Origin: Aphanomyces cochlioides
Lineage: Eukaryota > Oomycota > Saprolegniomycetes > Saprolegniales > Verrucalvaceae
Reading direction: 5' to 3'
Length of the DNA: 64,000 nt
NCBI GenBank assembly: GCA_019828595.1
Contig: JAHQRK010000023.1
Coordinates: 930,001-994,000, forward strand
In this document: one piece after another, positions 35,857-47,492 of the stretch
How positions within the stretch are numbered: the first letter of the stretch is position 1
How the letters are laid out: the number at the start of each line of letters is the position of its first letter
The notes under the pieces: model-generated
Database searches by the model: none
What the model was told of the DNA's origin: nothing
Seen by the model: the letters and a program-made list of their open reading frames with translations, nothing else
Made by a program: the position numbers and the translations under genes

Positions 35857-37056
35857 ATGCCGAGAGTGTCAGAGAAGGCGTCCATCCTTGCGTCCATCCA
35901 CACAGCTACTCTCTTTATTGCTCTCTATGACCCTCTCATGAAATGCGAGTCGCGCCGCCAGATTGGTGAGCTCTGCCATCTGAGGTTTGCTCTTGAGTCA
36001 GTACGTTACATGTACGAGCGGCGAATACTGTCGAAAAGCTTTGAACAATTGTCTGTCCTTCCCTACTTACGTGTGCGGGAATTTCTACAAGAAGTTCGCG
36101 TGTGTCATGAGACGTTTGCGTATTTGGTGGACAAACTGCAGAACGCTGATGTATTTTCAACCCCAACATTCAACAAACAAAATCCTGTGTGGCTACAAGT
36201 GGCTTGTGCACTTCATCGGCTTGGACATTTTGGGAGTGGAGCGTCAGGTGGAATGATTGCAAGAGCTAAAGGCGTTGGGTATGGAACAGTGATGCTTTAC
36301 ACAAAACGCGTATTGATTGCGCTGAAGGAAATGGCTCCTAAATCAATACACTGGCCAAAAGTTGTTGAACGTGAACAACTCAGTAATCTCAATTTTGCCA
36401 AGCACGGCTTCCGAGGTGGAATACTATCGACCGATGGAACTCATATTGTCTTATTTCAAAAACCTAGCTTGGATGGTGAATCATATTTCTCGAGAAAGAA
36501 AACTTATGCAATCAACTTGCTTCTGACATTTGATTGTCATCGACAAATCCGATATGTGATTGCTGTGTGGCCTGGAAGTGTACATGACTCAACAGTTTGG
36601 AAATCATGTGATGTTTACAAGAATCCGACGAAATACTTTTCGCCTGGACAGTACCAACTTGGCGATTCGGGCTTTGCAATGACGCTTTACATGATTGTTC
36701 CCTATCGATAACCATATGCGTCAGAATCTGACAATACGCTCTTCAATACTCACTTGGCGTCGTGTCGTGCAGTGTCCGAGCACGGCAATGGAATTTTGAA
36801 GGGTCGTTGGCAGAGCTTGCGAGGTGTTCCAATTCGGATCAGAAAACCCAAAGATGTCGAGTTTGTGTGCGATTGGATTGTTGGTTGTTGTGTCTTACAC
36901 AATCTTGTAAACGATCTTCAATGTAGTCGGGATACAGTTGTCTTACCGATTGATAGAGAGCCACTTCGACAAGATTGCCAAGATTTTACCATGGCGAATG
37001 CGGTGTTGTATCGTGAAACAATTAAGGCGTCTGTCTTGGAATTCTGGAATAAATAA
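35857..37056 (+). pseudogene. Harbinger-type DDE transposase (HARBI1-like nuclease), one stop
   Basis: One uninterrupted frame of 399 codons except for a TAA at 36709-36711 (after VPYR). The catalytic triad is visible: Asp 193 in LSTDGTH, Asp 270 in LGDSGF and Glu 308 in SEHGNGILKGRW, a DDE_Tnp_4 arrangement. Other family marks are the N-terminal helix-turn-helix region (residues 70-165), VWPGSVHDSTVW, and the C-terminal CVLHNLVND. It normally cuts and rejoins the element ends with help from the Myb/SANT-like partner encoded on the other strand of the same element. Codon usage is more AT-rich than in neighbouring host genes. With readthrough or a sequencing error at 36709 the enzyme could be active, so pseudogene status is not certain. 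Confidence 0.85.
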
Positions 37057-37128
37057 CTTTTCAACACCCGTAACATCAAAAATATGTATATTGCATTAGT
37101 CCGTTGGCATAAGACTACCATAAGCAAG

Positions 37129-38211
37129 CTAGTCAGCAAGTTCTACCTCACTCATAGTCCTTCCATCTCGCAAAAGGTCTCGAATGAAATTTGCCCGTCC
37201 TTGTCTATCCTGTTCAACTTTCATATGCTCGAATTTCCTCTCCTCAAGCTCCAACAGTTTGGTTTGACCTTCCAAATACACGGACGCAAAATCTTTTCGC
37301 GGCTTCTTCTCATCAATGGGGAACTTCTGTGGAAGACGGCGCTTATTTTATGCGTGGTTGGGGGCTGTTGTCGAATCCCTTTTGTCATTATCTTGCGGCT
37401 CAGCATTGTCGGCAACATCGTTTAAAGTTTGATGAGTCTCAGTTCCACATGAAATAGTCATATCGTGTTCAGCATCTTCCTCAGTGTTCAATTTCCAGTA
37501 CAATTCCTACGGCCACTAGACTTAACATCGATGTAATTCACCGGCATTAATTCGTACCGACTCAGGATTGTCAGCATCATCAACAGTAGTGACATCAAAG
37601 GAGGTAGTCACTATTCCAACCTCAGCCAGATAGCTTGGATTAATATTTTGTCGTGTTCCAAACAAGTTTTTCATTCTTTCGTATCCAAAGCACAGGCTCT
37701 CCAACTTTGCCGCAATTGTATTGATTCCTATCCCAATCCTGTCATCAATATCAATATCATTCGTTATCATAGATATATACCGTTCATGATGTCCTTCGTC
37801 GCAAGGCCTTGCCCAGTTTGGCTACTGCTATTACTACCTTCCCATGCGTTTGCCGCTTTGTACGCTCGCATGTATGACTCAAATCGAGTCTTTGCATTGG
37901 CTTGGTCCCAATCGTGGAGATTCTCGTCCTTCAAACGACTCTTCACAAAGTCCGCCATCATTTTGAAGCCTAGCAGATGATAAGATACACAATCGAATAG
38001 ACCCACCTTGTGTTTTTGTCAAGGGCTGACCTCCAAGCACGCCTTTCCCCTTAGTCGCCTTGCCCATGATGATGTTGCAGTTAGACGGGACTTCCAGAAA
38101 CTCAACGACATAATGAAGCTCCAGGTCAGTGACTCTTCTCCTTGTGGTGGTCTTGGTGGTCATGACGTCTACACTTCTCTTGCTTGACGATCCTGCGCTT
38201 GAGCGAGCCAT
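37129..38211 (-). pseudogene. Harbinger Myb/SANT-like partner protein, one stop
   Basis: Four exons on the minus strand, 38211-38007, 37969-37781, 37727-37558, 37506-37129, join in frame (942 nt) with a single TAA at 37348-37350. The N-terminal half is a Myb/SANT-like DNA-binding domain (ELHYVVEFLEVP, then FVKSRLKDENLHDWDQANAK), with the GYERMKNLFGTRQNINPSYL segment typical of these transposon proteins. The C-terminus is a Glu/Lys coiled coil (KLLELEERKFEHMKVEQDRQ). In known Harbinger elements this protein brings the transposase to the ends and into the nucleus. The convergent arrangement with the transposase supports the role. Confidence 0.72.
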
Positions 38212-38366
38212 GCTGGTCTTGGAGAGCGAAGTGGTCACAAGCTTGGCCACCAAAACTCGCTTTAAAATTTAATAGCGCCTTCAGAGACGGTTTAATTTTT
38301 TGAAGCGAATAAAGCGAGTTTTTCGTTATTTTATTACAGGTTTAAAAGTGACTGAAAAAATTAAAG

Positions 38367-38387
38367 CTGAGAGCTTTGATCACCCCT
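38367..38387 (-). repeat. Right terminal inverted repeat of the Harbinger element
   Basis: Inverse of 35711-35731 with one mismatch. Followed by AAT at 38388-38390, the second copy of the presumed 3-bp target duplication. Confidence 0.88.
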
Positions 38388-38516
38388 AATATTGTCCATA
38401 ACTTGTTTCAACTTTTGATGCAAGATTACCGCGGATTTGCGTTCTAGAGCCGACTTTAAGCGCAGAGGAAGAGTCGACTTTGCCATGGACTGCCTTTCTC
38501 ATTTGATACCATAAAT

Positions 38517-38524
38517 ATAAATTG
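38517..38524 (+). promoter_or_regulatory. TATA-like element upstream of the BIG Arf-GEF
   Basis: TATAAATT about 80 bases before the start codon at 38606. Suggestive only. The 218 bases between the transposon end and the gene leave little room for other promoter sequence. Confidence 0.3.
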
Positions 38525-38605
38525 TGAGAGTATCAGTATTTGAAACGGTTCCTTCTTTGAGGCCGCAGATATTTTTGCGCCGAGTGCAGCCTCGAGTCGG
38601 AAACG

Positions 38606-41600
38606 ATGGAGACTTTGGTGGAAAGATCGTATACAAAGATAAGAAAGCTGGTCGGACGATCACAGAGAGAGCTCCGAGATGCACTGGATGCTGTTTTGGC
38701 GAAAATAGCGGCGAAATCGGGACGTCCTGACGAGTCGGAAGTGTTTTTCCCGTTGTGCCTTGCAATTCTCGGTCGACAGGCGAAACAAGCGTCGCAAGCC
38801 CTCGATTGCATTGAAAAACTCATCTCGTATGGCTACCTTCGTGGCGGAGGACCTGTGAATGCCGAAACGCTCGCCAGACTACCCCTCAAGGAAAAAGAAG
38901 ACGACCCGGCCAAATACTCGCTCATGGACGCTATTGTGACGTGCATTTGCAGTTGCAATGACCACCACGACGAGGAAGTACAGCTTCAGGTGCTTAAAGC
39001 GGTCCTTCAAGCAGTGACGAGCCGCACTTGTGAAGTTCACGAACACAGCTTGCTCAAATCTGTCCGGGCTTGCTATCATATTCACTTGGTGTCGAAGAAT
39101 ACAATGAATCAAACCGTTGCCAAAGCAACGCTGCAGCAAATGGTCAACGTGGTGTTCCAACGCATGGAGCACATGGAGGAAACGCTCCAGGCTGCGTCGA
39201 CGTCGAGCAATGAAAAGAAAGAAGTGCCATCTCCTGCAGACAACGACAATACTAGCGCCGACAAGGCTGGCGCCAACGACGCCATGTATCCAGGTACGTA
39301 AGCTATTGAATCTGTCTTGGTCACAAGCTAACCATAGATGTCGTGCGCTTGCTGCAGCTCCATGCGCGATCTCACCATTCCAAGAGTGTCTTGGCGAAAA
39401 CAACCACTTCAGTGATAGAGTCAACAGAAGACGACGCCGTACCTTCAACCGGCTCTCAGCCCACTGTTGTTCCAGCGAGTACTACGTCATTTCCATCGCT
39501 TTACCACAAGGATGCCTTTCTCCTCTTTCGGTCGCTGTGTCGCATTTCGATGCGATCGCTTGCTGAAGACGCTGCGTCATCATCATCGACTCCTCTGGCA
39601 ACAAACAACGCCGGGCCTCCTCAAGGAAGCGACGATCCATTTGCATTCCAGAGCAAACTTGTGTCGCTTGATTTGATCCTGTCGATCTTGAACAATGGCG
39701 GACCGACGTTTCGTGAAAGCGACCGGTTTATCCAGCTCATCAAGCAGTACTTGTGTGTATCCCTGCTTCAAAATTGCACGTCCAATTACACACAAATTGT
39801 CGAGCTGAGTTTGCGCGTCTTTGTCGTGCTCATCGCACAGTTCAAGGCATATTTGAAGAGCGAGATGGAAGTCTTCATCACGAATATCTTTTTGGGTCTC
39901 CTTGAGAGCGAAAACTCGAGCTTGGAGCACAAACTTTTGGTGCTAGAAGTGCTGAAGCAGATTTGTCTCGACGGGTCGATCCTTGGTGAAATTTTCCTCA
40001 ATTACGACTGCGATTGGAACTCCATGGATCTCTTCAAGCGAATTGTCGATGCGATCAGTAAAACTGCCAAGGGCAAAAAAGATATGGCACCTCCTGCCGG
40101 CAAGCAAGCTGTGAAGTCACAAGACACAGCATTGGTTCTCAAAGGTAAACAATTGCTGCAATTTAAAGAATGTAAATGAGTTTATAGGGCTGGAATGTTT
40201 GACTGCTGTGGTCGGATCTCTAAAAAAAGTGGCCAATTTTACCGATGAGAAGCGCAAGTTGGACAGTAAAGATGAGGAGGAAGATGCCAACGACGATGAT
40301 GAGACGCCACCACCTTCTTCCAGCAATTCAGGAAAGTCCATGAGCGCCGTCGAAGCGTTTGACAAGAAGAAACGACTGCAAGAAGAATTGGCTCAAGGTA
40401 TTTTGAAATTCAATTTGAAGCCGACGGACGGCATCAAGTTTTTGGTCTCTCGTGGATACATGGAAAATGCACCCCGTGATGTCGCTAAATTTATCCACGA
40501 GCAGAATGCGCGCTTGGACAAGACCATGGTAATAAACCTTGCCACAAATGTTTTGACGTAGTCGCGGCAATAGGTCGGCGACTATTTGGGCAAAGAAGTC
40601 CAATATCAAAATGGTTTTTGCCTCAAAGTGCTGCATGAGTTTGTCGACATGATGGATTTCACGTTCGAGAAGACTTCATTGAATGTAAATTCACGGTGTC
40701 ACATGTAGGGGTATGCAAGTGGACGAAGCAATTCGACATTTTCTCACTGGATTTCGTCTTCCTGGTGAATCCCAGAAGATTGATCGTATGATGGAAAAAT
40801 TTGCTGAGCGGTACTCTAGCCTCTAAAATCGATTTCGTCAATGACTTCGTAGATACTGCTTTCAAAACCCTGGTGTGTTTCCATCTGCCGACACGGCTTT
40901 CATCTTATCTTTTTCGGTCATCATGTTGCAAACGGTCGGTTTGAGTTTTGCTGGATTTAGTTACAGTGCACCTTTAGGATTTGCATAATCCATCTATTGC
41001 CGAAGAGAAGAAAATGACAAAGGACGGATTTATTCGCAATAACCGTGGCATCAACAATGGCGAAGACTTGCCACCAGAATTCCTCGGCAAGCCTTAATTG
41101 CTATGAGCTGTTTAAAGAGTTCACTGTGGTGCTTTTAGGTGGAATTTACGATCGAATCAAGAGCACGCCAATTAGTCTTAAGGAAGATTTGGATCTCAAA
41201 AAGAAAATTCAAGTTCAAACGACGGGACAAACAAATGATCGCATGCGTCGTGAAGCCTACAGCAAAGAACGTGAAGCTATGGTAAGCTGATATCGCGGCA
41301 AACTGTAGAATTCATTTACTTGACTAGGTCAAGCAATCAGAAGCCCTGTTTAAACGACGTGGCCCCAACACGCCTCGAAATGGAAATACTCCGAGGGGCT
41401 CGTTCCAACTAATTACGGACGAGACGGAGAGCTCTTATGTGCGCCCCATGTTTGAAATTGTGTGGGCACCACTTTTGGCTTGCTGCAGTGTGATTTTTGA
41501 AACGAATGACTCTGCCAGCGCCATTACTCTTTGCGTTGATAGTTTCAAGCATGCTATTCACCTTTCATCTCGGTATATGTACATTTCAATTCAAACCATG

Positions 41601-44600
41601 ACTAAGTTGTGCTTGAATATAGACTCAATATGGCGTCTGAACGCGATGCTTTCATTTCGATTCTTGCAAAATTTACTGGTTTGTCAACGTCGGCTTCCCG
41701 TGAAATCAAGTGGAAACACGTTGAAGCGATCAAGGCTGTGGTGTACATTGCTATCCACGAAGGCAATCATTTGAGCGATGCATGGGTATGGAATACCTAT
41801 CGACTTCCCAGTTGATGAATTTTTTCTATAGCGAGATGTTTTGCAATGTCTATCGCACCTCGCTCGTCTTCAAAGCATTGCTCAAGGCGCATTTGCAACC
41901 GATCAACCATTTTCAAACAAGACAAGTACGATTCCAGTCGTGATGGGTTCTAATACTTTGTTCAGACTCTGGCAAACGGCTTGGACGAGGTGCATCGTCC
42001 CCGCTATCTCTTAATTTTGCCTCTCCCTCTGCTGCATCGACGGCATCTTCAGCAACACCATCATCATCATCAATGGCCAGCAGCAGCAGTGCTGGATTTT
42101 CTGACGACCAGTCTCTCGAAGAGGAAAACTCCCACCGAGTGCACGCCGAAATTGACCCTCTCCAGGTCGATCGTGTCTTTTCAAGCAGTGTTCACTTGAG
42201 CAACAATGCCATTCAAGATCTCGTGCTGCAGCTATGTGTGGTTTCACTCACAGAATGCGCTGGTGTGTCTGGTCGTACAGTTTCTGTGCGTGAAATGAGT
42301 GCGCCGCGCGTCTTTTCACTCCAAAAGCTTGTCGAAGTGGCTGACATGAACATGCACGTGCGGTCACGCGTGGTCTGGGCCAGCGTTTGGAAAGGTATGA
42401 GCTCGAGTTGGCCTCAATTTCACCTTTTTCCAGTTCTAACGAGGCATTTCACGACCATTGGTTGCCATGATAACTTGGGCATTGCCATGTATGCGATTGA
42501 TTCACTCAAACAACTGAGCATCAAGTTTCTGGAGAAGGACGAATTACGCGATTTCAACTTTCAAAGGCTCTTCCTCGCTCCGTTTGAGATCATTATGGCC
42601 AACGCAGTCGCTATTGAAATCCGTGAATTGGTGCTCGGTTGTGTACAAAACATGATTCTGGGTCGCGTGCGCAACATTAAGTCTGGGTGGAAGACGATTT
42701 GGGGCGTCTTGCGTGTTTCAGCCGAGACATACGACCCTGCTCAGGGTGAAGCTGATCGCCCCGTTGTGGCGATGGGCTTTGCAATTGCTCAAATGATCCT
42801 CACAACCCATTTTGACCGTGTGGTAAGAGCCTTCAATTGTCTTGACGTTGGATGATGACTTAATGATAGGTTTCTGTGTTTGTTGACGCGATAGAATGCC
42901 TCTTAGCCTTTGCCGTCTGTGGTTGCGACGATCCGTCGGATGCTTTTATGCTCAAAATTGCAAATGATTCGATCAATGTTCTAGCCGTTTGCTTGACACA
43001 TCTTGCGACTGGTCACGTGATTGAACAAGTCCAAACGGACTCTCCTGCCAAGCGCACAACTTTCCGATCCAACGTCGCTCGCAATCACCACCTCGCCATG
43101 GCGGAAAATCATGCCCAGCGATACCAAAAGGAAGAATCCGCTGACGATTTAATCGGAGACGCGCCCATGTCTCCTCGCGTGACGCCCGTGACTGCCATTT
43201 ATACCGATTCACAACTGCATACACGCCTGTGGTGGCCTGTTTTGACGGCGCTTGCAACACTCAGCTGCGACAAACGAGCCGACGTGCGCAAAGTCAGTCT
43301 TGATACCCTTTTCGCATCACTTCATTTGCATGGCCCGAAGCTTTCTCCTGGCTTGTGGAACATCATCTTTAAGGGCGTCTTACTTCCGCTAGTGTCGGAT
43401 CTTCGGGAGTTGGAATCAACCCAAGCAACCAAGGGAAAGTGGTGGTGCTGCCGTCTTGCCCTCACTCAAGTCGCCTCTGTCTTTGGTCAATTCTTCGATG
43501 CAATTGGATTCCTCCCAGAGCTCCTGTTTTGCTTGACCTCAGTCATGACAACTGCAGATGCAGATCCTGGTACTTCCATTCAATAATGTTATGATTGATT
43601 TATGGTTTCTCGTAGAGCTCGCATGTGCAGCCGCGTCGGCTCTCGAAGCGTTGCTTGTAATCCATGGATCAAAATTCCCTGAGAATGTTTGGGGGCTCAT
43701 TGCTGACGAAGTCCGCCATGTCATGGTCCAAATTCAACCCACGTGGCTGCTTGCTCAGCCTTCGATCGTCGATGCTCCTGCTTCGCCCCCATCAATTCTT
43801 TCCCCCATGGCACAATATCGCTCGTCGACTTTCCAGCCACCAGTGTCCCCCTCTTGCATTTCCATGTACCCTGCTGTGATGCGTGCTCTCAAGTTTAATT
43901 TGGACGTACTTCCCCGCACAGAGGAGGCTCGACCGGCATCCGGGTGTCCCTCGACGACCCATTTACTCGTGCAGCTCAAGCTCCAGTCGTTGCTAGGCAA
44001 TGTGTTGACCACAAGACTTCATAGTCCATTGGCGCTTTCGCCAGGTACAACTTACTTCTTTCTACAACATTATTCACGTGATGCAATCTCTAGGACACGC
44101 AGCATCGTTGCTGATGAGCTTGAAGGAAAGCTACACATTTGCACGCCAAGTCAATGACCGACTCGACGTGCGCGCAACGTGTACTCGAGCGGGTTGGATC
44201 TATCCTGCTGACAAACCTGGTGGCATGACGAGCAGTTTTGTCCCGCAAGAGGTTAACGGCAAGTGGGAATATGTCCGCGTGCTCTTTGCGATGCTCGAGA
44301 CTGAAGATGCAGCGACCGCCGACACAAGGCAACAAATGACAGAGTTTGCCTCGTTGCCTTTCAAATGGTGAAATGACCTGATGGCTGTAGGCTCGTGAAG
44401 CGGACATTGGGCGAATACTTGCTCTGGAGTCGAGCAAACAGCTCGGTCGACATGACAGCGTTGACGACACCCATTTCACCAGACGAACAATTCCGTTCAC
44501 GAAGTTACGTGGGCATTGTCGTGGACATTTTACAGGCCCTGGCTCAGCTGCGAACATCTGAGGTACGTCATTCTCGCCACTGCGCCGCACCTTTAATGGC

Positions 44601-44742
44601 TCATGTGTCATTCTAGTTGAAACTACACATGGAATGGCTCTATCCGCTCCTGGTCGACCTCGTCCGCACGAACGAAAGCTCGATTCGCAATGCGCTGCAC
44701 GACCTCTTGTCGTCGAAAGTCTCGCAACTGTTGATATTGTAA
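38606..44742 (+). CDS. BIG-type Sec7 Arf guanine nucleotide exchange factor, 18 exons
   Basis: Activates Arf GTPases on trans-Golgi/endosomal membranes for coat recruitment. Exons: 38606-39293, 39338-40144, 40188-40528, 40574-40662, 40709-40810, 40853-40934, 40978-41086, 41139-41281, 41328-41572, 41623-41785, 41832-41925, 41966-42394, 42434-42822, 42870-43569, 43616-44044, 44094-44352, 44391-44562, 44617-44742. The sum is 5367 nt, 1788 residues, matching human BIG1/2 (about 1800). DCB domain residues 1-190, HUS domain with [14 protein letters not shown] near residue 450, Sec7 about 560-740 ([36 protein letters not shown]), with the catalytic glutamate in LPGE near residue 662. HDS repeats follow (SAIKFLEK-like, [13 protein letters not shown]). 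Intron 41087-41138 begins GC, not GT. Intron 42395-42433 is a multiple of three without a stop. Confidence 0.93.
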
Positions 44743-46287
44743 GCCCTGGAGTTGTTTTTGTCACCCACACATGAATACAAGTTTGATACGAATGGGTCTG
44801 GTTAGTTCTCCTATCAAGGTCGACAAAGTCAACCAGTCGTACGACTTGGATGGATCGATCGGTGGTCATCATGGAACAGCAACAGTGTCGTCGTTGCCAG
44901 GCGCGATTGGGAGCAGATCGCACAGCTTTTCCCCTTTGAAACGAACGACGACCTCGTCGTCTCGAGAATCCATCTTTGTGATGAGATTTGTCTCTGACCA
45001 CCTGTCGCATGTTCCCAATCGTCTCTGCGGGGCGACCCGTCCAGACGGAATTTGTTGCCGCGTTACGCACGTCGTGATGAAAGTCAAGAGGAGTATTGTT
45101 GAACTTTGTCGGCGTCGTATGGCGCATACAGATCATGGGTTCGTTTGGTTGTGGCGAAACAAATGAGCCTGGCTCCGGTGTGATAGAAGGGGGGAATGGC
45201 CAAGGGGGGAGGAATCTGTCGTCGAGTCGACCGCTCCGAACCTTGGTCTCTTTGGTCGTGCCAAGCTGAGAAGATGCCAGTCTATGCGTGAGCAACAACA
45301 ATCAAAAACGTGGTGCATAACTCGGTAGGGCGGGCCATGTTTCGCCGACATGTTGCGAGAGATTTAGACGTTCGACAATGTGGAGTCCGACGAGAGAAGC
45401 AGCACGCGGCAACAGAGAGAGAAACGTACAATTGCATATCTTAATGATGGTGGGATTGACACAATGGAGAGACGAGGTGGTTGTTGTGTAGGCTTCCACG
45501 CGTGTTCTTCTCCCCATCATCCTCGTCATCCGCGTCGGTCGACGCCCGTCTGAAAAGGTGTCTCTTCAAACGATGGCATCTCCTGCAAGATCGACGACCT
45601 GCTCCACTCGCTCGCTTTTGTTGAGACCCTCATCATCATGCAACCTACAATGTATTTCAGGACAGTCCATGTCACCGTGCCGCTCGGGTGTGGCGCCGAG
45701 TCTACGCGGAACGCGTCAAGTGGATCAACATTTGGTCGAATGAGTGTTGGGGGACTTGACGACAGATGACAAGTGGCTAGAGTGGGCCTGCAAAGCACGA
45801 CTCAAGAGAGTTGTCCTCGTGGGTAATCCATCGCCATCCAACTCTTGTGTTTTGTTCGGCGGCGACGTCGCCGTGGTCAAAGTCATGCAAAGCTGTCCGC
45901 TGTCACCATGCCCTTCACATTGCAATTTATCTTAAAGTTTGTATACTTGCCATAGATACTATTGTGGCCAACCTTGCGTGGAATTGAAATCCGCATATAA
46001 CATAGTTTGATGCCATAGTGGAAATTGCTATCATAGCTTGCTTCTGCTGATAGTACGCTGAAGGGAACGGAAGCTCGCTCTTGGTGGACATAGACAACCT
46101 CATCGAAGCATGGCAAACCCATGAGGGTTGCGAAGCTGCTCCAGGTCGAAGGGTAGCGACAAAGGAATGACTGGAATTCGTATAGCCATCGGCTGTCTTG
46201 TTGGGTGATCGTGGCACCCGTCAACAGGTGCCACAACCAGGCCGATTCTGGCGACCTGCTCTGCTTGCGTGCATCCGCTCGTGAGTC
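44743..46287. other. Intergenic, possible degraded sequence
   Basis: About 1.5 kb without a gene I can support. A plus-strand stretch near 45570-45720 can be read, with an invented 41-nt intron, as a DDLLHSLAF - CHRAARVWRRVYAERVKW pattern resembling an F-box. The next open piece (45744-45935) begins near WLEWACKARLKRVVLVGN. Without a start codon or a continuous model this stays a guess and may be a gene remnant. Confidence 0.3.
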
Positions 46288-47196
46288 ATGTCATTTTGTC
46301 TTTCACACGGTGCCGCAAAGATGACAATGTATGACTCGACCTGTCAGGAGACAAACAAACATCTCCCGCCGCTCCATGCCTGGCTGCCGAAACAAAACAG
46401 CTTCCTCGTTCCGGCAGATTGCAAGGTCTATGCTGCTTCGAGTGACAGTGTCGCCGTGCCAGTGGCGACTTCACGCCCGCTTCCACCGCTTGCATCGCTC
46501 TTGAATCACTCTGCGATCCAAGCTCAACCCATTCAACCAAAGGCAGAACCCATGCCAATGGGTTTTCACCGCCTATATGAATCCCATTCACCCACGACGA
46601 GCTCCTCCGCGGCGTCCATCGACGACAACGACGACCCAGCGCTACTGGAAGTCCCAGGCCAATGCTTGGACCCGTCCTGCCGTGAACCCGTGAAACACCG
46701 CGGCTTTTGCAAAGCCCATGGAGGCAGCCGTCGTTGCGCTGTCGTCGGATGTACCAAAGGCGTCCAAGGCGGCAGTCTCTGCATTGGCCACGGCGGGGGC
46801 AAGCGCTGCCGTATCCCCGACTGCAACAAAGCGACACAATCGCAAGGTCTTTGCAAAGCCCACGGCGGTGGCGTCCGGTGCAAGTTTGAAGGATGCACAA
46901 AGAGCAGTCAAGGCGGCGGTTTCTGCCGACGCCACGGTGGTGGCAAGCGCTGCAGTGTCGAAGGCTGTCCTCGCGGAGCTCAGCGCGGCTCGACGTGTGC
47001 TCAACATGGTGGCAAGTCGCGGTGCCTCGTTGACGCCTGCGAACGAGCTGATCGCGGCGGTGGCTTTTGTGAAGTCCACCGACGAGACAAAGTTTGCCGT
47101 CAAGGCTATTGCAATCGCCTCGCCAAAGTCCAATGCGACGGCTTCTGCGCCCAGCACCACCGCGAACGCTTCCTGAACCTTTCGCCTCGCGTCTAA
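46288..47196 (+). CDS. WRKY19-like Gly/Cys/His zinc-repeat protein A
   Basis: Intronless, 302 residues. Residues 1-95 are low-complexity, and from about residue 129 there are seven to eight copies of a roughly 25-residue repeat of the form C-x4-C-x6-G-x-C-x2-H-G-G (for example GLCKAHGGGVRC, GFCRRHGGGKRC). Such repeats are widespread in oomycete, moss and algal proteins annotated as WRKY19-like zinc-finger proteins. They presumably bind zinc, and a nuclear DNA-binding role is assumed but unproven. Residues about 97-240 are encoded by a 432-bp segment identical to part of the gene at 50519-51442. Outside it the paralogues differ clearly (ending FLNLSPRV here, HYLRP there). Very GC-rich compared with neighbours. 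Alternative frames of the repeat region are also open (Ala-rich) but are by-products. Confidence 0.8.
   Translation: MSFCLSHGAAKMTMYDSTCQETNKHLPPLHAWLPKQNSFLVPADCKVYAASSDSVAVPVATSRPLPPLASLLNHSAIQAQPIQPKAEPMPMGFHRLYESHSPTTSSSAASIDDNDDPALLEVPGQCLDPSCREPVKHRGFCKAHGGSRRCAVVGCTKGVQGGSLCIGHGGGKRCRIPDCNKATQSQGLCKAHGGGVRCKFEGCTKSSQGGGFCRRHGGGKRCSVEGCPRGAQRGSTCAQHGGKSRCLVDACERADRGGGFCEVHRRDKVCRQGYCNRLAKVQCDGFCAQHHRERFLNLSPRV
46575..47006 (+). repeat. Inverted 432-bp identical segment, left arm
   Basis: Identical, as far as I can read, to the reverse complement of 50697-51128. Identity stops sharply at the first mismatch on both sides, inside coding sequence. Confidence 0.85.
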
Positions 47197-47406
47197 ACTT
47201 CAGTTTTGATCCCTATTTAATTTCATCGAGTCTACTATCATCATCTTAAGTCTTCCTGCGCTGTCGACTCGCCTGAATGCCATTAGAGTTTATGGAATCT
47301 CGTCACTTTGACACAAGCTTTACAATGTCGCGGGGCGGGGAAGTCGAGGATGAGTGCTATCGCTATGTAGTAGACACGGCTGATGCCACGTTCCTGAAGA
47401 CCCTGC

Positions 47407-47468
47407 GGGGGGGGAAGACTTGGTGGCGTGGGGGCGCTATGGGGGGCTTTGGGGAATCGTCTGGGGGG
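47407..47468 (+). repeat. Array of G runs downstream of RGS gene A
   Basis: G runs of 8, 5, 6, 4 and 6 bases at 47407, 47430, 47441, 47451 and 47463, ending 25 bases past the RGS-A stop (that gene is on the minus strand). The spacing would allow a G-quadruplex on the plus strand. A similar array follows RGS gene B at 53252-53299. Confidence 0.75.
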
Positions 47469-47492
47469 CGGACAAATAAATAGTCTGCGCAT

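Larger units (their letters stand above)
35711..38387. mobile_element. PIF/Harbinger-type DNA transposon, full length
   Basis: A 2677-bp element bounded by 21-bp terminal inverted repeats (35711-35731 and 38367-38387) that differ at one base (the seventh), flanked on both sides by AAT. Inside are the two genes typical of the superfamily, in convergent orientation: a DDE transposase (plus, 35857-37056) and a Myb/SANT-like DNA-binding partner (minus, 37129-38211). Each has exactly one nonsense codon (TAA at 36709-36711 and at 37348-37350) and otherwise a clean frame, so the insertion is probably young. CTCGCTTT-type repeats lie just inside the ends (near 35737, 38254 and, inverted, 38315). Confidence 0.85.

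Noticed and set aside
44090..45301. Minus-strand open frame of 403 codons
   Set aside because: It runs antisense to well-supported exons of the BIG Arf-GEF, has no family pattern and is explained by GC-rich third positions.
45560..45935. F-box-like pattern on the plus strand
   Set aside because: Needs an assumed intron, has no start codon and lacks a downstream domain; kept only as a remark.
46718..47176. Ala-rich open frames inside the zinc-repeat genes, on both copies
   Set aside because: Shifted-frame by-products of the Cys/Gly/His repeats; identical in both copies only because the DNA is identical.
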